Assembly (NCBI GenBank): GCA_014529385.2
Contig: CM043946.1
Location: forward strand, 22,436,577 to 22,500,576
Direction: 5' to 3'
From: Adiantum capillus-veneris
Lineage: Eukaryota; Streptophyta; Polypodiopsida; Polypodiales; Pteridaceae
DNA length: 64,000 nt
Shown: piece by piece, positions 35,301-42,639 of the stretch
How positions within the stretch are numbered: the first letter of the stretch is position 1
Layout of the letters: each line of letters opens with the position of its first letter
Made by a program: the position numbers and the translations under genes
The notes under the pieces: generated by a model
Database searches by the model: none
Seen by the model: only the letters and a program-made list of their open reading frames with translations
What the model was told of the DNA's origin: nothing

Positions 35301-35746
35301 AATTTTACCTGTGATCCAAACTTGTGGGCTTGTTGTAGCGCAGGGGCCGGAGGTATGAGCACAGCATGGCCAGGCCATTTCTCATTTACAGCATACAATG
35401 TAGCATAATCCTCCGCTACAACTAGAACTCCATGCTGCCTATGATGTTTGGCAATGCTGGTGAGCCAGTTGATAAGAAAGGGCAGATATGGCTGGCTCAC
35501 GGCACACAAGATAACTGTGTTATTTCGTGCAACTGCACGCACAGCCTCAGGCAGGGTGTACGTATGCCACCTCTCCCTCTTCACAGAAAGCTGAGAGGAG
35601 GAATTCAGTAAGGCTGTCAAGGGAAAGATGAAGCCTAGAAGGAAGATGACCGAGACAAGCACGCTGAGGGTGCTAGAATAAGAGAACGGTGTTGATCTCT
35701 GGCTCTGTTGTTGAAAGGCGCCCACATGCGCTTGCTTGCGCAGCAT
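14809..35746 (-). CDS. GT77 xylosyltransferase, MGP4/RGXT type (four exons, giant intron 2)
   Basis: Spliced CDS: join of minus-strand 35746-35309, 35175-35014, 15330-15115 and 15036-14809, giving 347 residues, close to the ~360 usual for RGXT proteins. The family transfers xylose in alpha-1,3 linkage to fucose of rhamnogalacturonan II in the Golgi. Seen: type II membrane anchor at about residues 25-46, [45 protein letters not shown] (the DxD metal/nucleotide-sugar motif), [43 protein letters not shown] and [15 protein letters not shown]. All exon junctions are phase 0. Introns 1 and 2 are GT-AG; intron 3 is best read as GC-AG. Intron 2 is 19,683 bp and filled with retrotransposons. All exons are open with conserved motifs, so the gene looks functional if this intron is spliced. 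Confidence 0.85.
15115..15330 (-). CDS. GT77 gene exon 3
   Basis: 72 codons after the acceptor TTCTTTAG|GTTAAATCG. Encodes [20 protein letters not shown] and [16 protein letters not shown]. The frame stays open through the following short intron, so the exon end rests on family alignment: the next family block is VKLYLLPQ. Confidence 0.8.
15331..15689. other. 3' end of GT77 intron 2, unrecognised
   Basis: Lies between exon 3 and the first LTR repeat. No gene or repeat structure recognised. Confidence 0.4.
15690..16894 (-). mobile_element. Solo LTR of a Ty3/Gypsy family, target duplication GCAGT
   Basis: A 1205-bp reverse-oriented LTR: it starts TGTAAGGTGCAACGGAATG and ends ATGTGTCACGTGACA, so in its own sense it runs TGTCACGTG...CCTTACA. 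Perfect 5-bp repeats GCAGT flank it (15685-15689, 16895-16899). No internal element sequence adjoins it, which fits LTR-LTR recombination. Its sequence is related to the LTRs at 17187-20925, 30868-31648 and 31649-32923. It contains many (A)AAACGCT motifs at 16140-16440. Confidence 0.85.
17947..18219 (+). repeat. 5' LTR of the gag-only element
   Basis: 273 bp, TG...CA ends, near-identical to 20309-20613. Contains CCTATAAATAAAGCC, a TATA/polyadenylation-like block, at about 18062-18078. Confidence 0.9.
19224..20119 (+). CDS. Copia-type Gag (UBN2-like) with zinc knuckle
   Basis: Intact ORF of about 298 codons from the ATG near 19224 ([14 protein letters not shown]). Gag proteins package the element RNA into virus-like particles. 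Seen: an N-terminal GAG domain ([24 protein letters not shown]), a lysine- and serine-rich linker, then a CCHC knuckle [15 protein letters not shown] (last Cys replaced by Tyr, CX2CX4HX4Y) and a second [14 protein letters not shown] (intact CX2CX4HX4C). No protease, integrase or reverse transcriptase follows; the 3' LTR begins 190 bp after the stop. The ORF is unbroken, so the protein may still be made and would depend on another element for replication enzymes. Confidence 0.85.
20309..20613 (+). repeat. 3' LTR of the gag-only element
   Basis: 305 bp, matches the 5' LTR except for a ~32-bp insert near 20525-20556 and scattered substitutions. Confidence 0.9.
20727..20764. repeat. (CT)n microsatellite in the Gypsy 5' LTR
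   Basis: About 19 CT units preceded by a (TTC)n run. Confidence 0.9.
20926..20940 (+). other. Primer-binding site of the Gypsy element
   Basis: TTGGTATCAGAGC immediately after the LTR end CCTTACA at 20925; complementary to initiator methionine tRNA, the usual plant LTR-element primer. Confidence 0.85.
21326..21930 (+). pseudogene. Gypsy gag, 5' part (coiled coil), frameshifted and split by a LINE
   Basis: Begins [18 protein letters not shown], the usual start of plant Ty3/Gypsy gag (start codon near 21326). It continues into a hexanucleotide-encoded Glu-Arg run (21566-21680) and three 17-20-residue repeats of the type [19 protein letters not shown]. The frame changes near 21709. The LINE interrupts it at 21930 inside the codons for KQAA; the same coding phrase resumes at 28402 as [10 protein letters not shown], which shows the insertion split a continuous gag. 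Confidence 0.8.
21566..21680. repeat. (GAGCGT)n hexanucleotide minisatellite inside gag
   Basis: About 19 perfect copies of GAGCGT/GTGAGC, encoding a pure Glu-Arg alternation in the gag frame. Confidence 0.95.
22370..24198 (+). pseudogene. LINE ORF1 (nucleic-acid binding, CCHC), broken
   Basis: ORF1 of plant L1 elements encodes an RNA-binding chaperone. From about 22370 the frame reads [18 protein letters not shown], is broken by TGA at 22571-22573, resumes in the same frame, and reaches the knuckle [14 protein letters not shown] near 22900. A Pro-Gln-rich tail follows and stops at 23155. After C-tract frame changes a second frame (23566-24198) continues with a 210-codon segment ([20 protein letters not shown]) ending TGA at 24196-24198, overlapping the ORF2 start as ATGA. 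That the 23566-24198 segment belongs to ORF1 is inferred from position and direction. Confidence 0.65.
24195..24890 (+). pseudogene. LINE ORF2 part 1: AP endonuclease domain, broken
   Basis: Starts at the ATG of 24195 with [13 protein letters not shown], the classic L1 endonuclease start; the enzyme nicks target DNA to prime reverse transcription. Further motifs: [12 protein letters not shown] (catalytic Glu), NIYAPN, and [16 protein letters not shown] (catalytic Asp/Asn), ending ...[10 protein letters not shown]. An in-frame TAG lies at 24501-24503 and a TGA at 24888-24890. Confidence 0.8.
24891..28257 (+). pseudogene. LINE ORF2 part 2: reverse transcriptase and zf-RVT, broken
   Basis: RT motifs in order: [68 protein letters not shown] and [10 protein letters not shown] (FADD catalytic motif, YADD in most L1s). 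A TAG interrupts at 25775-25777 right after the [10 protein letters not shown] block. The open stretch 25805-26887 covers the palm and thumb. Beyond it the frame is broken several times; a C-terminal zinc finger ([19 protein letters not shown]) is readable at about 27680-27740. No RNase H was seen. The product would be the ORF2 replicase; it is dead here. Confidence 0.8.
28402..29250 (+). pseudogene. Gypsy gag, 3' part, frameshifted
   Basis: Resumes gag after the LINE with [18 protein letters not shown], then [20 protein letters not shown] (retrotransposon gag domain start) and a frame change near 28730 into [33 protein letters not shown] and AVAIALAQE. The tail is Ser/Asn/Lys-rich and ends at 29250. 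Confidence 0.75.
29254..30867 (+). pseudogene. Gypsy pol fragment: CCHC, RT, RNase H, start of integrase
   Basis: A zinc knuckle [14 protein letters not shown] is at about 29292. A 44-bp tandem duplication follows (copies starting near 29370 and 29414), then directly the RT entry [46 protein letters not shown] and, after a frame change near 29790, FLDDILIFS. RNase H motifs [21 protein letters not shown] and RTDHQAVK lie at 30270-30490, with stops between. The aspartic protease expected between knuckle and RT is absent. Integrase is reduced to its N-terminal start ([12 protein letters not shown] near 30820), where the 3' LTR begins. Confidence 0.8.
30864..31648 (+). repeat. Truncated 3' LTR of the Gypsy element
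   Basis: Starts TGTCACGTGACACACCC and follows the same order of motifs as the solo LTR read in reverse (CCTATGTGTCTGTGGACAAGC, GACCGTGCATGTCCAGACAC, AAGTGACTTTTGTTGGAAAG, TATAAATAAAAACC). A second LTR-start-like string TGTCACGTGCACATTTAACC occurs inside at about 31473, so it may be a recombinant of two LTRs. It breaks off at AGCGATAGAGGGG, about 280 bp short of the LTR end. Confidence 0.65.
31649..32923 (-). repeat. Inverted LTR copy of the same family
   Basis: Starts TGTCAGGTGCAACGGAATGG and ends GTGCACGTGACA, the reverse of the LTR at 30864-31648 and co-oriented with the solo LTR 15690-16894. Internal motifs AAAACGCT, the ACTTAGGTAGGGCA(A)ACT doublet (32470-32520) and CGGACATGCAGGTCCTGTGA match reversed family motifs. 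It abuts the plus-oriented LTR tail-to-tail. No matching target duplication was seen. Confidence 0.65.
32924..34269. other. Intron sequence, nothing recognised
   Basis: Short open stretches on both strands (for example 33119-33379 minus, 33776-34120 plus) have no recognisable motifs and overlap each other. It may be eroded transposon DNA linked to the Copia relic that follows. Confidence 0.35.
34270..34600 (-). mobile_element. Copia relic (GAG-pre-integrase)
   Basis: Minus-strand motifs [18 protein letters not shown] and [14 protein letters not shown] form the H..H..C..C pre-integrase module of Ty1/Copia elements, followed by a short start of integrase ([15 protein letters not shown]). Frames are broken and no LTRs were found. 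It lies in intron 2 of the GT77 gene. Confidence 0.7.
35014..35175 (-). CDS. GT77 gene exon 2 (DxD motif)
   Basis: 54 codons between acceptor GGCAG|GGC and donor CACAG|GTAACA. Encodes [19 protein letters not shown] and [12 protein letters not shown]. The reading frame runs on into intron 2 only briefly before a stop. Confidence 0.85.
35309..35746 (-). CDS. GT77 gene exon 1
   Basis: Runs from the ATG at 35746 for 146 codons and ends in HKFGSQ at the donor CAG|GTAAAA. It encodes the cytosolic tail (17 or so polar residues), the membrane anchor and the first part of the catalytic domain ([13 protein letters not shown]). Confidence 0.85.
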
Positions 35747-35856
35747 TGCTCTTCTGAAAGACGCACTTCAGATTTTCATCGCCGGATATACGGGATCTGG
35801 GCAGCTAGCTTGAGCTAAGCAAAGCCTTACTCAGGTGGTCATATATATATATATAT

Positions 35857-36350
35857 GGGAAAATTACCAAATAACCCCTCTAATTTGTGGAAATTCCCAA
35901 ACTACCCCTCAAATTTCAAAAATTCCCAAAATGCCCTTGTATCTATTTTGGTCGGATTGTTCAAGATTTTCTGATGTTTAATCCTTTCTGACAATTTAGA
36001 TCTGTTTTTGAGTGCTTAGCATGTAATTTGTCACAAATTACCTCGCAAAAATAGTCGATTATGTTTAAAAATAATGAAGCGATTCATCTCCAAAGACTAC
36101 ATAACCAACTCAAATTCTAGCTTGAGCATCTTGTATAGATAGACAATCGGTCTTCTTATGAAAAGCTACAAAAAATACATCTTTGGAGAAATTTAATCTC
36201 CCGACCAGGGGTATTTTGGGAATTTTGGAAAAGTTGAAGGGCATTTTGGAAATTTATTACAAAATATTGGGGGTATTTTGGGAATTTTTGAAATTTGAGG
36301 GGTACTTTGAGAATTTCCACAAATTAGAGGGGTATTTTGGTAATTTTCTC
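35857..36350. mobile_element. MITE copy 2, upstream of the GT77 gene
   Basis: Starts GGGAAAATTACCAAATAACC and ends GGTATTTTGGTAATTTTC. The same internal sequence as copy 1 is readable throughout (TCGGATTGTTCAAGATTTTC, AATAATGAAGCGATTCATC). The right end runs into a (TC)n(TA)n tract that obscures the last bases and the target duplication. Its left end is about 110 bp upstream of the GT77 ATG (35746), in the promoter or 5' UTR region. Confidence 0.8.
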
Positions 36351-36364
36351 TCTCTCTCTCTCTC

Positions 36365-36420
<56 letters not shown>
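36348..36420. repeat. Compound microsatellite (TC)n(TA)n(CA)n(TA)n
   Basis: Four adjacent dinucleotide tracts at the right end of MITE copy 2. Confidence 0.95.
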
Positions 36421-37044
36421 CTCAAGGAAGTGAGGTTGTTTTGGCATGTATCTTTGGAAGTTGGACCTTGGCCAAGCTCGTAGTTGGAAAACCAATGTTG
36501 GATGCCAAGATACATCACATGCTCATAGTGGGTGCAAAGAGGGTATATAACTAGTATGGCCTGATAAAGCTACAGGCCATACAACGACAATGACACTCCC
36601 ATAAAACAGAAAATATCCAGTTTGCTTGTCTATTCAAGTATTCAATCAAGGGCGTGCTTCTTTCTTATCTAGAGTGTGGCAACATTGAATCACAACCATA
36701 TGGCCATATGAAAGCACCTCCAATTTATTTATGTGAAGGGGCTATAACCTTGCCTTTGAACACATATGCCATGTGTTAGACAAAGTGACAATGAAACTTG
36801 TAATGCCATGTGGTTTGAATAATGGAGTGTGTGCTAGACTCAACAAGATAAGTTGGATGCTCATAGCAAATTTTCCTATCTTTTTTAACGCGAAGAGAAG
36901 GTGGTATTGTTAAATTATTCATTTCTTTTGAGCAGTCTAGCATTTAACACTTAAAAGCCTCTATCACCTATCTACACTATCAAAGTCAATGCGAGAAGTT
37001 GTATTAAACAAGTCTCTATGCTTGTGATTTGACTCAAAAAGTTG

Positions 37045-37048
<4 letters not shown>
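36421..37048. other. Spacer, nothing recognised
   Basis: No coding signal or repeat recognised on either strand. Confidence 0.4.

Positions 37049-37132
<84 letters not shown>
37049..37132. repeat. (CT)n microsatellite, ~42 units
   Basis: The longest pure CT tract in the window, directly in front of a LINE RT fragment. Confidence 0.95.
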
Positions 37133-37133
<1 letters not shown>

Positions 37134-37350
37134 CCCCATTTGTGTGAAGCAAGGGTGCCCACTCTCTCCCACATTGTTTGGGATGTACATTGAGGAAATA
37201 GTAGCATACTGCTTCGAGCTAGGGGTGAACCTAGATCTAGCACGTACTCTTGTCCACCTTATGCATGCTTTATGTTGCCAATACTATTTCAAACTTTGGC
37301 TCTTGAGATGGCCTACAACAATACCTTTAAGAAAGTGTGCTTGGAAGTTA
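37133..37350 (+). mobile_element. LINE reverse transcriptase fragment
   Basis: VKQGCPLSPTLFGMYIEEI followed by a hydrophobic segment is the RT block just before the YADD motif of non-LTR elements. The upstream part is replaced by the CT tract and the YADD motif itself is not readable. This is a short dead fragment of a LINE different from the one at 21931-28401. Confidence 0.65.
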
Positions 37351-38046
37351 CTATGATTGCTACCACAAGTCCCAGTCGAGGTCTCGGTTCCATGAAGCTA
37401 GAGGTAGCTTATTAGGTATGCAACCTTGGTGATGCTAAAATGTTGGTGCCACCTGTCTTCAATAGCCACTCCCATGTTATTTTATCAGAGCTAAGCTTAG
37501 AGTGTCACCCATATCGTTGGAGACCCTCTTCTAGACATAATATTCCGTGTTGAAGGAAAAGAGTTACCATAGGTTAGACTCCCCTACAAAGCTTTTGAGG
37601 CTTGCAAACAAATAGAAAAGGTAGATGTGAGCAGATCATGGTATGCCCAAGTGACATAGTGGTTTAGTGCACATGGCCAACGAGCTACGCAGTGGCTACC
37701 ATGTATCTAGTATGACCCTAACTCAACCTTAATTCACCTCCCACACTACGAGAGAAACCAAATGCATAGATAGGATGATTGACATCTCTACTTTTGAGAG
37801 ACTTGGATTACACCTACATTGCCTCTTCCAATAAAGATGCTATATTACAAAGACCAGCATTTGACTAGCCAAGAGGAAGAATTCATAAAGAGGCCATGCT
37901 ATAGAGATGTATGCATGCCACACTATGCCCCAAAAGCAATTTGAATGCATGCCACACAAGTGCCCTAGTAGCAATTGGACAGCTTCAAATATTGTCACAC
38001 AAATTAGAGATTGGATGAGTTGCATGCATTCTAGACCTAAGAGGAC
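37351..38046. other. Spacer, nothing firm
   Basis: No coding motif recognised. Could be decayed LINE 3' sequence. It forms the left flank of Copia element A. Confidence 0.35.
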
Positions 38047-38051
38047 TTGTA

Positions 38052-38262
38052 TGTTACCATATACATGTGGTAGTGAACACACTAGGACCGACGGGGCATT
38101 TTTTCGCTCTTTAGGAGGTTTTTTCCCTCATGCATTGTATATACTCCCATCACTCTAGGGCTAACTATCTTTCCATTGCACACTAAGTAATACACTCTCT
38201 GTTGTGTGCCTTGAGATTCCTTCATCTTCTCCATGTGTTTTCCTGCAACCCTAATTCCAACA
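38052..38262 (+). repeat. 5' LTR of Copia A
   Basis: 211 bp, TGTTACCATATACATGTGG to CCTAATTCCAACA, followed directly by the tRNA-Met-type primer-binding site ATTGGTATCAGAG. Confidence 0.9.
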
Positions 38263-38625
38263 ATTGGTATCAGAGTAGGTTGCGTCCTCCCGGGCTTAGT
38301 CGCCAGCAACTCCAGCACACACTTGCTCATTTTCTTCGATTTCAGTGAGCTTTGGCGAGCGTTCGAACGTCGACAAAAATTTTGGGTAAGCTCGCAGAGC
38401 TTAGTCTGCTTAGGTTTCTGATTCGGGCTCATTTCGGCCTTCGTTTCTACTACAATCAGGTCTGCACAGGCAATTTTGTCATTTTGTGCAGGATTTTTGT
38501 CAGTGCCAAATACTGCATAACAGGTTCCATACAGTCTATTGTTGGTTGTGTTATATAGCACATGCTAGTCCCACTCAGTTTCTCCTCATTTTGGGCAGTT
38601 TTCACATCAGGCACAGACATTTTCC

Positions 38626-39495
38626 ATGGCTGACAACAACACAGATGTGTTTAAGATGTTTGTTTCTGAGGAAAGATTGGATGGGGACAATTACCCTATG
38701 TGGGCTTACATGATGCAACATGTTCTTGTGTCAAAAGGCGTCTGGAATATTGTGCAGGGCATTGATGTAAGTCCTGATTCTAAGGATGTAGGTGATGTTG
38801 AGGATGTGGCAGGTCTTGCTGCAAGGATTGCTGCTATTAGAGTTGTTTTGCCTACGGGAGAACAAGCTCGTAGGGATGTAAAGGATGCGTAGGCTCATGC
38901 ATTGATTGCGTTGTCTGTGAAGCGCACCATTACTCCTCACATTCGTTCAGTGAAATCTGCAAAACATGCTTGGGATATTCTGACTGGTCTTTATGCAAGT
39001 TGCTGCGTAAAGAGATGGAGTTGAAGATTATGCATGAGGAAGATGATATGGACACTTTCTTTGTTGGTGTCAAGGATATCAATGCACAACTTATGTTTGC
39101 AGGTGAAGTCATTTCAGACAGTTCCCTTGTGCAGACTGTTCTTGATGCCTTGCCAGATTCCTACCAGACTTTTGCAGGTACTTGGAGACTCATCACCTAA
39201 GGAAAACCTGAAGTTGTCAAGTTTGATGCATTGTGCACATTGCTGTTACAAGAGTCACTTTCTAGAAAAAAATAGGACTAGACAACGTGCAGTTGAACAT
39301 GCTTTTATTGCTTCTCAAAGAAAGGGTGGTAACAACAATGCAACCACTTCTTATGGTTCTTTTGCGAGTGGAAAATCACATGTTCCTAATGCTTCTATTG
39401 GCAACAATTCGTCTGGAAATTTTGGTGATAAGGGCAAAAAGAAGATGTGTTGCCATTATTGTAAATCTAATGATCACTTGATCAAGCAGTCCTAA
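38626..39495 (+). pseudogene. Copia A gag, broken
   Basis: From ATG 38626: MADNNTDVFKMFVSEERLDG, DNYPMWAYMM, a TAG at 38890-38892, then ALIALSVKRTI, frame changes near 38995 and 39200, and the knuckle CHYCKSNDHLIKQS (CX2CX4H, final Cys lost to a frameshift). Structural Gag of a Ty1/Copia element; not translatable as one protein. Confidence 0.8.
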
Positions 39496-39666
39496 GTTGA
39501 AGGCCAAAGAGGCTAAGAAGAAAGAGGGTGGTTCCACTACAAATGCTAGTTCCATTACAAATGCAGTCATTGTTGAGACTTCTGTGAAAGGAGACTGTGA
39601 TACTGATGTTGATGCAGAATGGGCTTTTAGTGTAGAGTGCACTTACAATCATGTTGTCCATGATGC

Positions 39667-40962
39667 ATGCATGTCAGTCTCACTGCAGATTCACATGTGT
39701 GGTATTTCGACAGTGGTGCTACAAAGCACATTACCTCACATCGTGAATTGTACACCTCTCTCGAGCGTGTCCCTCATGGGAATTCAGTCACTTGTGCCAA
39801 CAATGCCTCTTATCCGGTTCAGGGAGTTGAAAAGATTGTGCTTACTGCTGCAAATGATAGTTCTTTCACACTTGTTGATGCACTTTATGTACCTGGGATC
39901 AAGAAGAATCTCTTGTCTGTATCTGCACTTGCTAGACTTGGACTTGTAGTCAAATTTATGGATGACAAATGTACAGTTCATGACCTCAATTTTGGTTATG
40001 AAATTGTTGCATCGGGGCTTTTGTGCCGTGTGCTATATAAGCTCACTTTGTATGACAAGTGTGGACAAAATTTTGCAAATGCAGTTGCAGATTCAAGGGC
40101 TATTTCAGATGCAAAACTTTGGCATGCACGTTTTGGTCATTTGAATTTTGCTAGTTTGCTGCGTTTGCAAAAAACTGATATGGTTGCTTCTTTCCCGCCT
40201 CTTGAAGCACCTATCAAACATGTTTGTAAAGGCTGTATTTTGGGTAAGATGCAGCGTTCGAAGTTTCCAAAGGATGGTTCAATTAGGGCCGCATGTAGGT
40301 TGCAGCTTGTGCATAGTGATGTTTGTGGACCCATGCAAACTCCATCCTTGGGCAATTACCTATACTTCGTGACTTTCATTGATGATTACTCTAGGCATGC
40401 ATGGGTATTTCCGCTTAAAGCGAAGTCCGAAGTTTTTATGTGCTTCAAACAATTTCTGGCTATGGCTGAAAATGTCTCGAAATGTACTATGGGCACGCTC
40501 CGTTCCGATCGAGGGGGGGAGGATATGTCTCATGAATTTAATGCATTTCTGGCTAGTCGTGGGATAAAACACCAATGTACAGTGCCTTATACGCCTCAGC
40601 ATAATGGTGTTGCTGAGAGGAAAAGCAAGTCACTTACGGAAATGGCACGATGTATGGTCAAAAGTCAAGCTTTGCCGCATTCTTTTTGGCTTGAGGCCAT
40701 CTTGTGTGCCACTTATGTACTGAACAGGTGTCCTACGAAAGCTTTGCAGTCTATCACTCCATATGAAGCATGGCATAATAGAAAGCCTTCTATTGAGCAC
40801 ATGCGGGTTTTTGGTTATTTGGCATATGCTTTGGTGCCACCACAAACACAACGCAGAAAATTGGATGATAAGGCTGTCAAATGTATTTTTGTTGGTTATA
40901 GTGTTGAAAGCAAAGGTTACAGGTTCTATCATCCGCAAACAAAGCGTATTCACGGGATGTAG
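39667..40962 (+). pseudogene. Copia A protease-integrase segment (long intact ORF, truncated)
   Basis: An open frame of about 430 codons. It contains the aspartic protease motif WYFDSGATKHITS, the pre-integrase HHCC module (LWHARFGHLNFASL, CKGCILGK) and the integrase core: TFIDDYSRHAWVF (Asp), RSDRGGEDMSHEF (Asp) and NGVAERKSKSLTEMARC (Glu), then FVGYSVESKGYRFY. It ends in TAG at 40960-40962; continued sequence to about 41010 (VFVEDSVHPLLS) still matches the family before the break. Integrase catalytic residues are present but the polyprotein is severed from RT. Confidence 0.85.
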
Positions 40963-41011
40963 TGTTTGTGGAAGATTCTGTTCACCCCTTGCTGTCATGT
41001 AGTAGGATCAG

Positions 41012-42639
41012 CGATCGGAGTTCCGGTCACCAAGATATTAGCCGTTAAAGATTCACCGGGGGCCGGCTCCGTACCAGTTCGGTCCGCTCGGTCAAAGTAC
41101 CATCTGGGAATTTTATAGCCTTGGCAGGGTTCGAGGATAAGTGCTCGAGGAGAATCTTGTTCAGAGTGTCATCACTCGTAGTGCATTGAAAGAGGGGTAT
41201 GTTGATGGATCTATGCTTGGCACTATCAGGGTCGAGATGTATATATTTGATAATGCTTTGATTGAAGGAATATACAAAGTAATGGATATTGGAGAAATAT
41301 ATTGTGCCGAAAAACTCACTCGCATGTTTCTTTTGTGAGCTCACTTAAAGACTGTGCTAAGAACAAGTGGGTTACTTGAAAATGACACATATTCAGCCGA
41401 TGCTTTACTCAGTATGTATGCCGACCGTGGTGCTTGGCGATGCTTTAGTGGCATGTATGTGCGATGTGGTGCCCACTATGAAGTTTAAGGGCCATCCGAT
41501 GAGGAAATATGGCTGCCCATACTCACATGGCTAATGGCCACCCACATGAGCCATAAATGGTGTCCGCCCGTCGATTAAGTGGCCGCCCAAATAACTGAGG
41601 TCTTGAGTGTGAATGTGGAAAACGAAAAAGAAAAGAAAAGATAAGCAAGGCGAGCTGAGCCGTAGCGGCAGCGAAGACAGCAGTGCTTTCGCTCGCGCCG
41701 GCAAGTAGGATGCTCGGATGGACCCGCCACAGAGACGAAGAATGCTCATGGCCTCCTCGCGCTCCAGTTCGGCCCTATTTGCACCGGATTTGGTGAAGGT
41801 CGATTCCGTCGCTTGCCACGTCATCAAATAAGGTCACGCCCACGTCAATGACGCCGGGCGCCACTGCGGGGGGGGGGCATGCTAATAAGCCTTTTGCATG
41901 AGCGGATATAGCAAGCAAAAACGGAGGTGGGAATTACAAGCCTCTTTTGCTTGTTGAGGCAAGGAATCTAGATTGAGAAGGAGAGTGTCAAGGCAGTCAA
42001 GCAAGGTCGAGAAGAAGCTTGTCGAAGCAAGCAAGTTGAGAAGCGGGAGAGGGCAAGAGCATGTAAGGCAAGTCTCGGCAAGGGAAAGGATGCTTGGCAA
42101 GAGCAGATAAGCAGATTTCGGCAAGATAAGGTACTCAAGAAAAAGAGAGTCAGAGCACCAAAGGCGATCAGAGCAAATGGATTACAGGAGACGTAAAAAT
42201 TCATAAATGGCAGATAAGTAAGTGCAAGCGCACAAAGCAGGAAATTGCAAGATAATTGATAATAATTGAGGCTTGATGATTGAGGCAGTGAACTGACTTG
42301 AAGCTTGCAGAATCTAATGGAACTTGAAGCAGATAAAGCGACAAGAGATAATTACCATCACCGTCATCAACTAGAGATTGATTTAGCATTTTGTTAAGTC
42401 CGGTGTCGTTAATGGCCCGGTTAATCCTGTAAACGAGAGCTTAAACTCCTAGTTATCAGATGATCCGAGTGACGATGCTGCTAACAGCCCGCCTTGGCTA
42501 AGAATTAAGTTTTACTCAAAGCTTTAATCAATTAATTGATGATTACAGTGATTTCCAGATTCAGTTGCATCTGTTGTTCTTGTTCTCTCTCTTTCACACC
42601 TCCTACAGCCAGAGGCCCGCCGGCGCCTGCCCGGCTCAC
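41012..42639. other. Foreign DNA inside Copia A; mostly unrecognised
   Basis: Between the Copia break and the minus-strand Gypsy RNase H. 41880-42300 is rich in AAGCAAG/GGCAAG strings. A string of C residues reversed as G8 lies near 41871. No LTR ends could be fixed; part is probably the 3' portion (integrase or LTR) of the Gypsy element, in a form I cannot recognise. Confidence 0.35.
41354..41490 (+). pseudogene. Possible PPR-protein fragment
   Basis: One frame reads SGLLENDTYSADALLSMYAD followed by RGA and, shortly after, MYVRCGAHYE. This resembles the repeat seen in plant PLS-class pentatricopeptide proteins (SGLLEKD..NALVDMYAKCG). It is only about 40 codons and lies within transposon debris, so it may be a captured or retroposed gene fragment or a coincidence. 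Confidence 0.3.
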
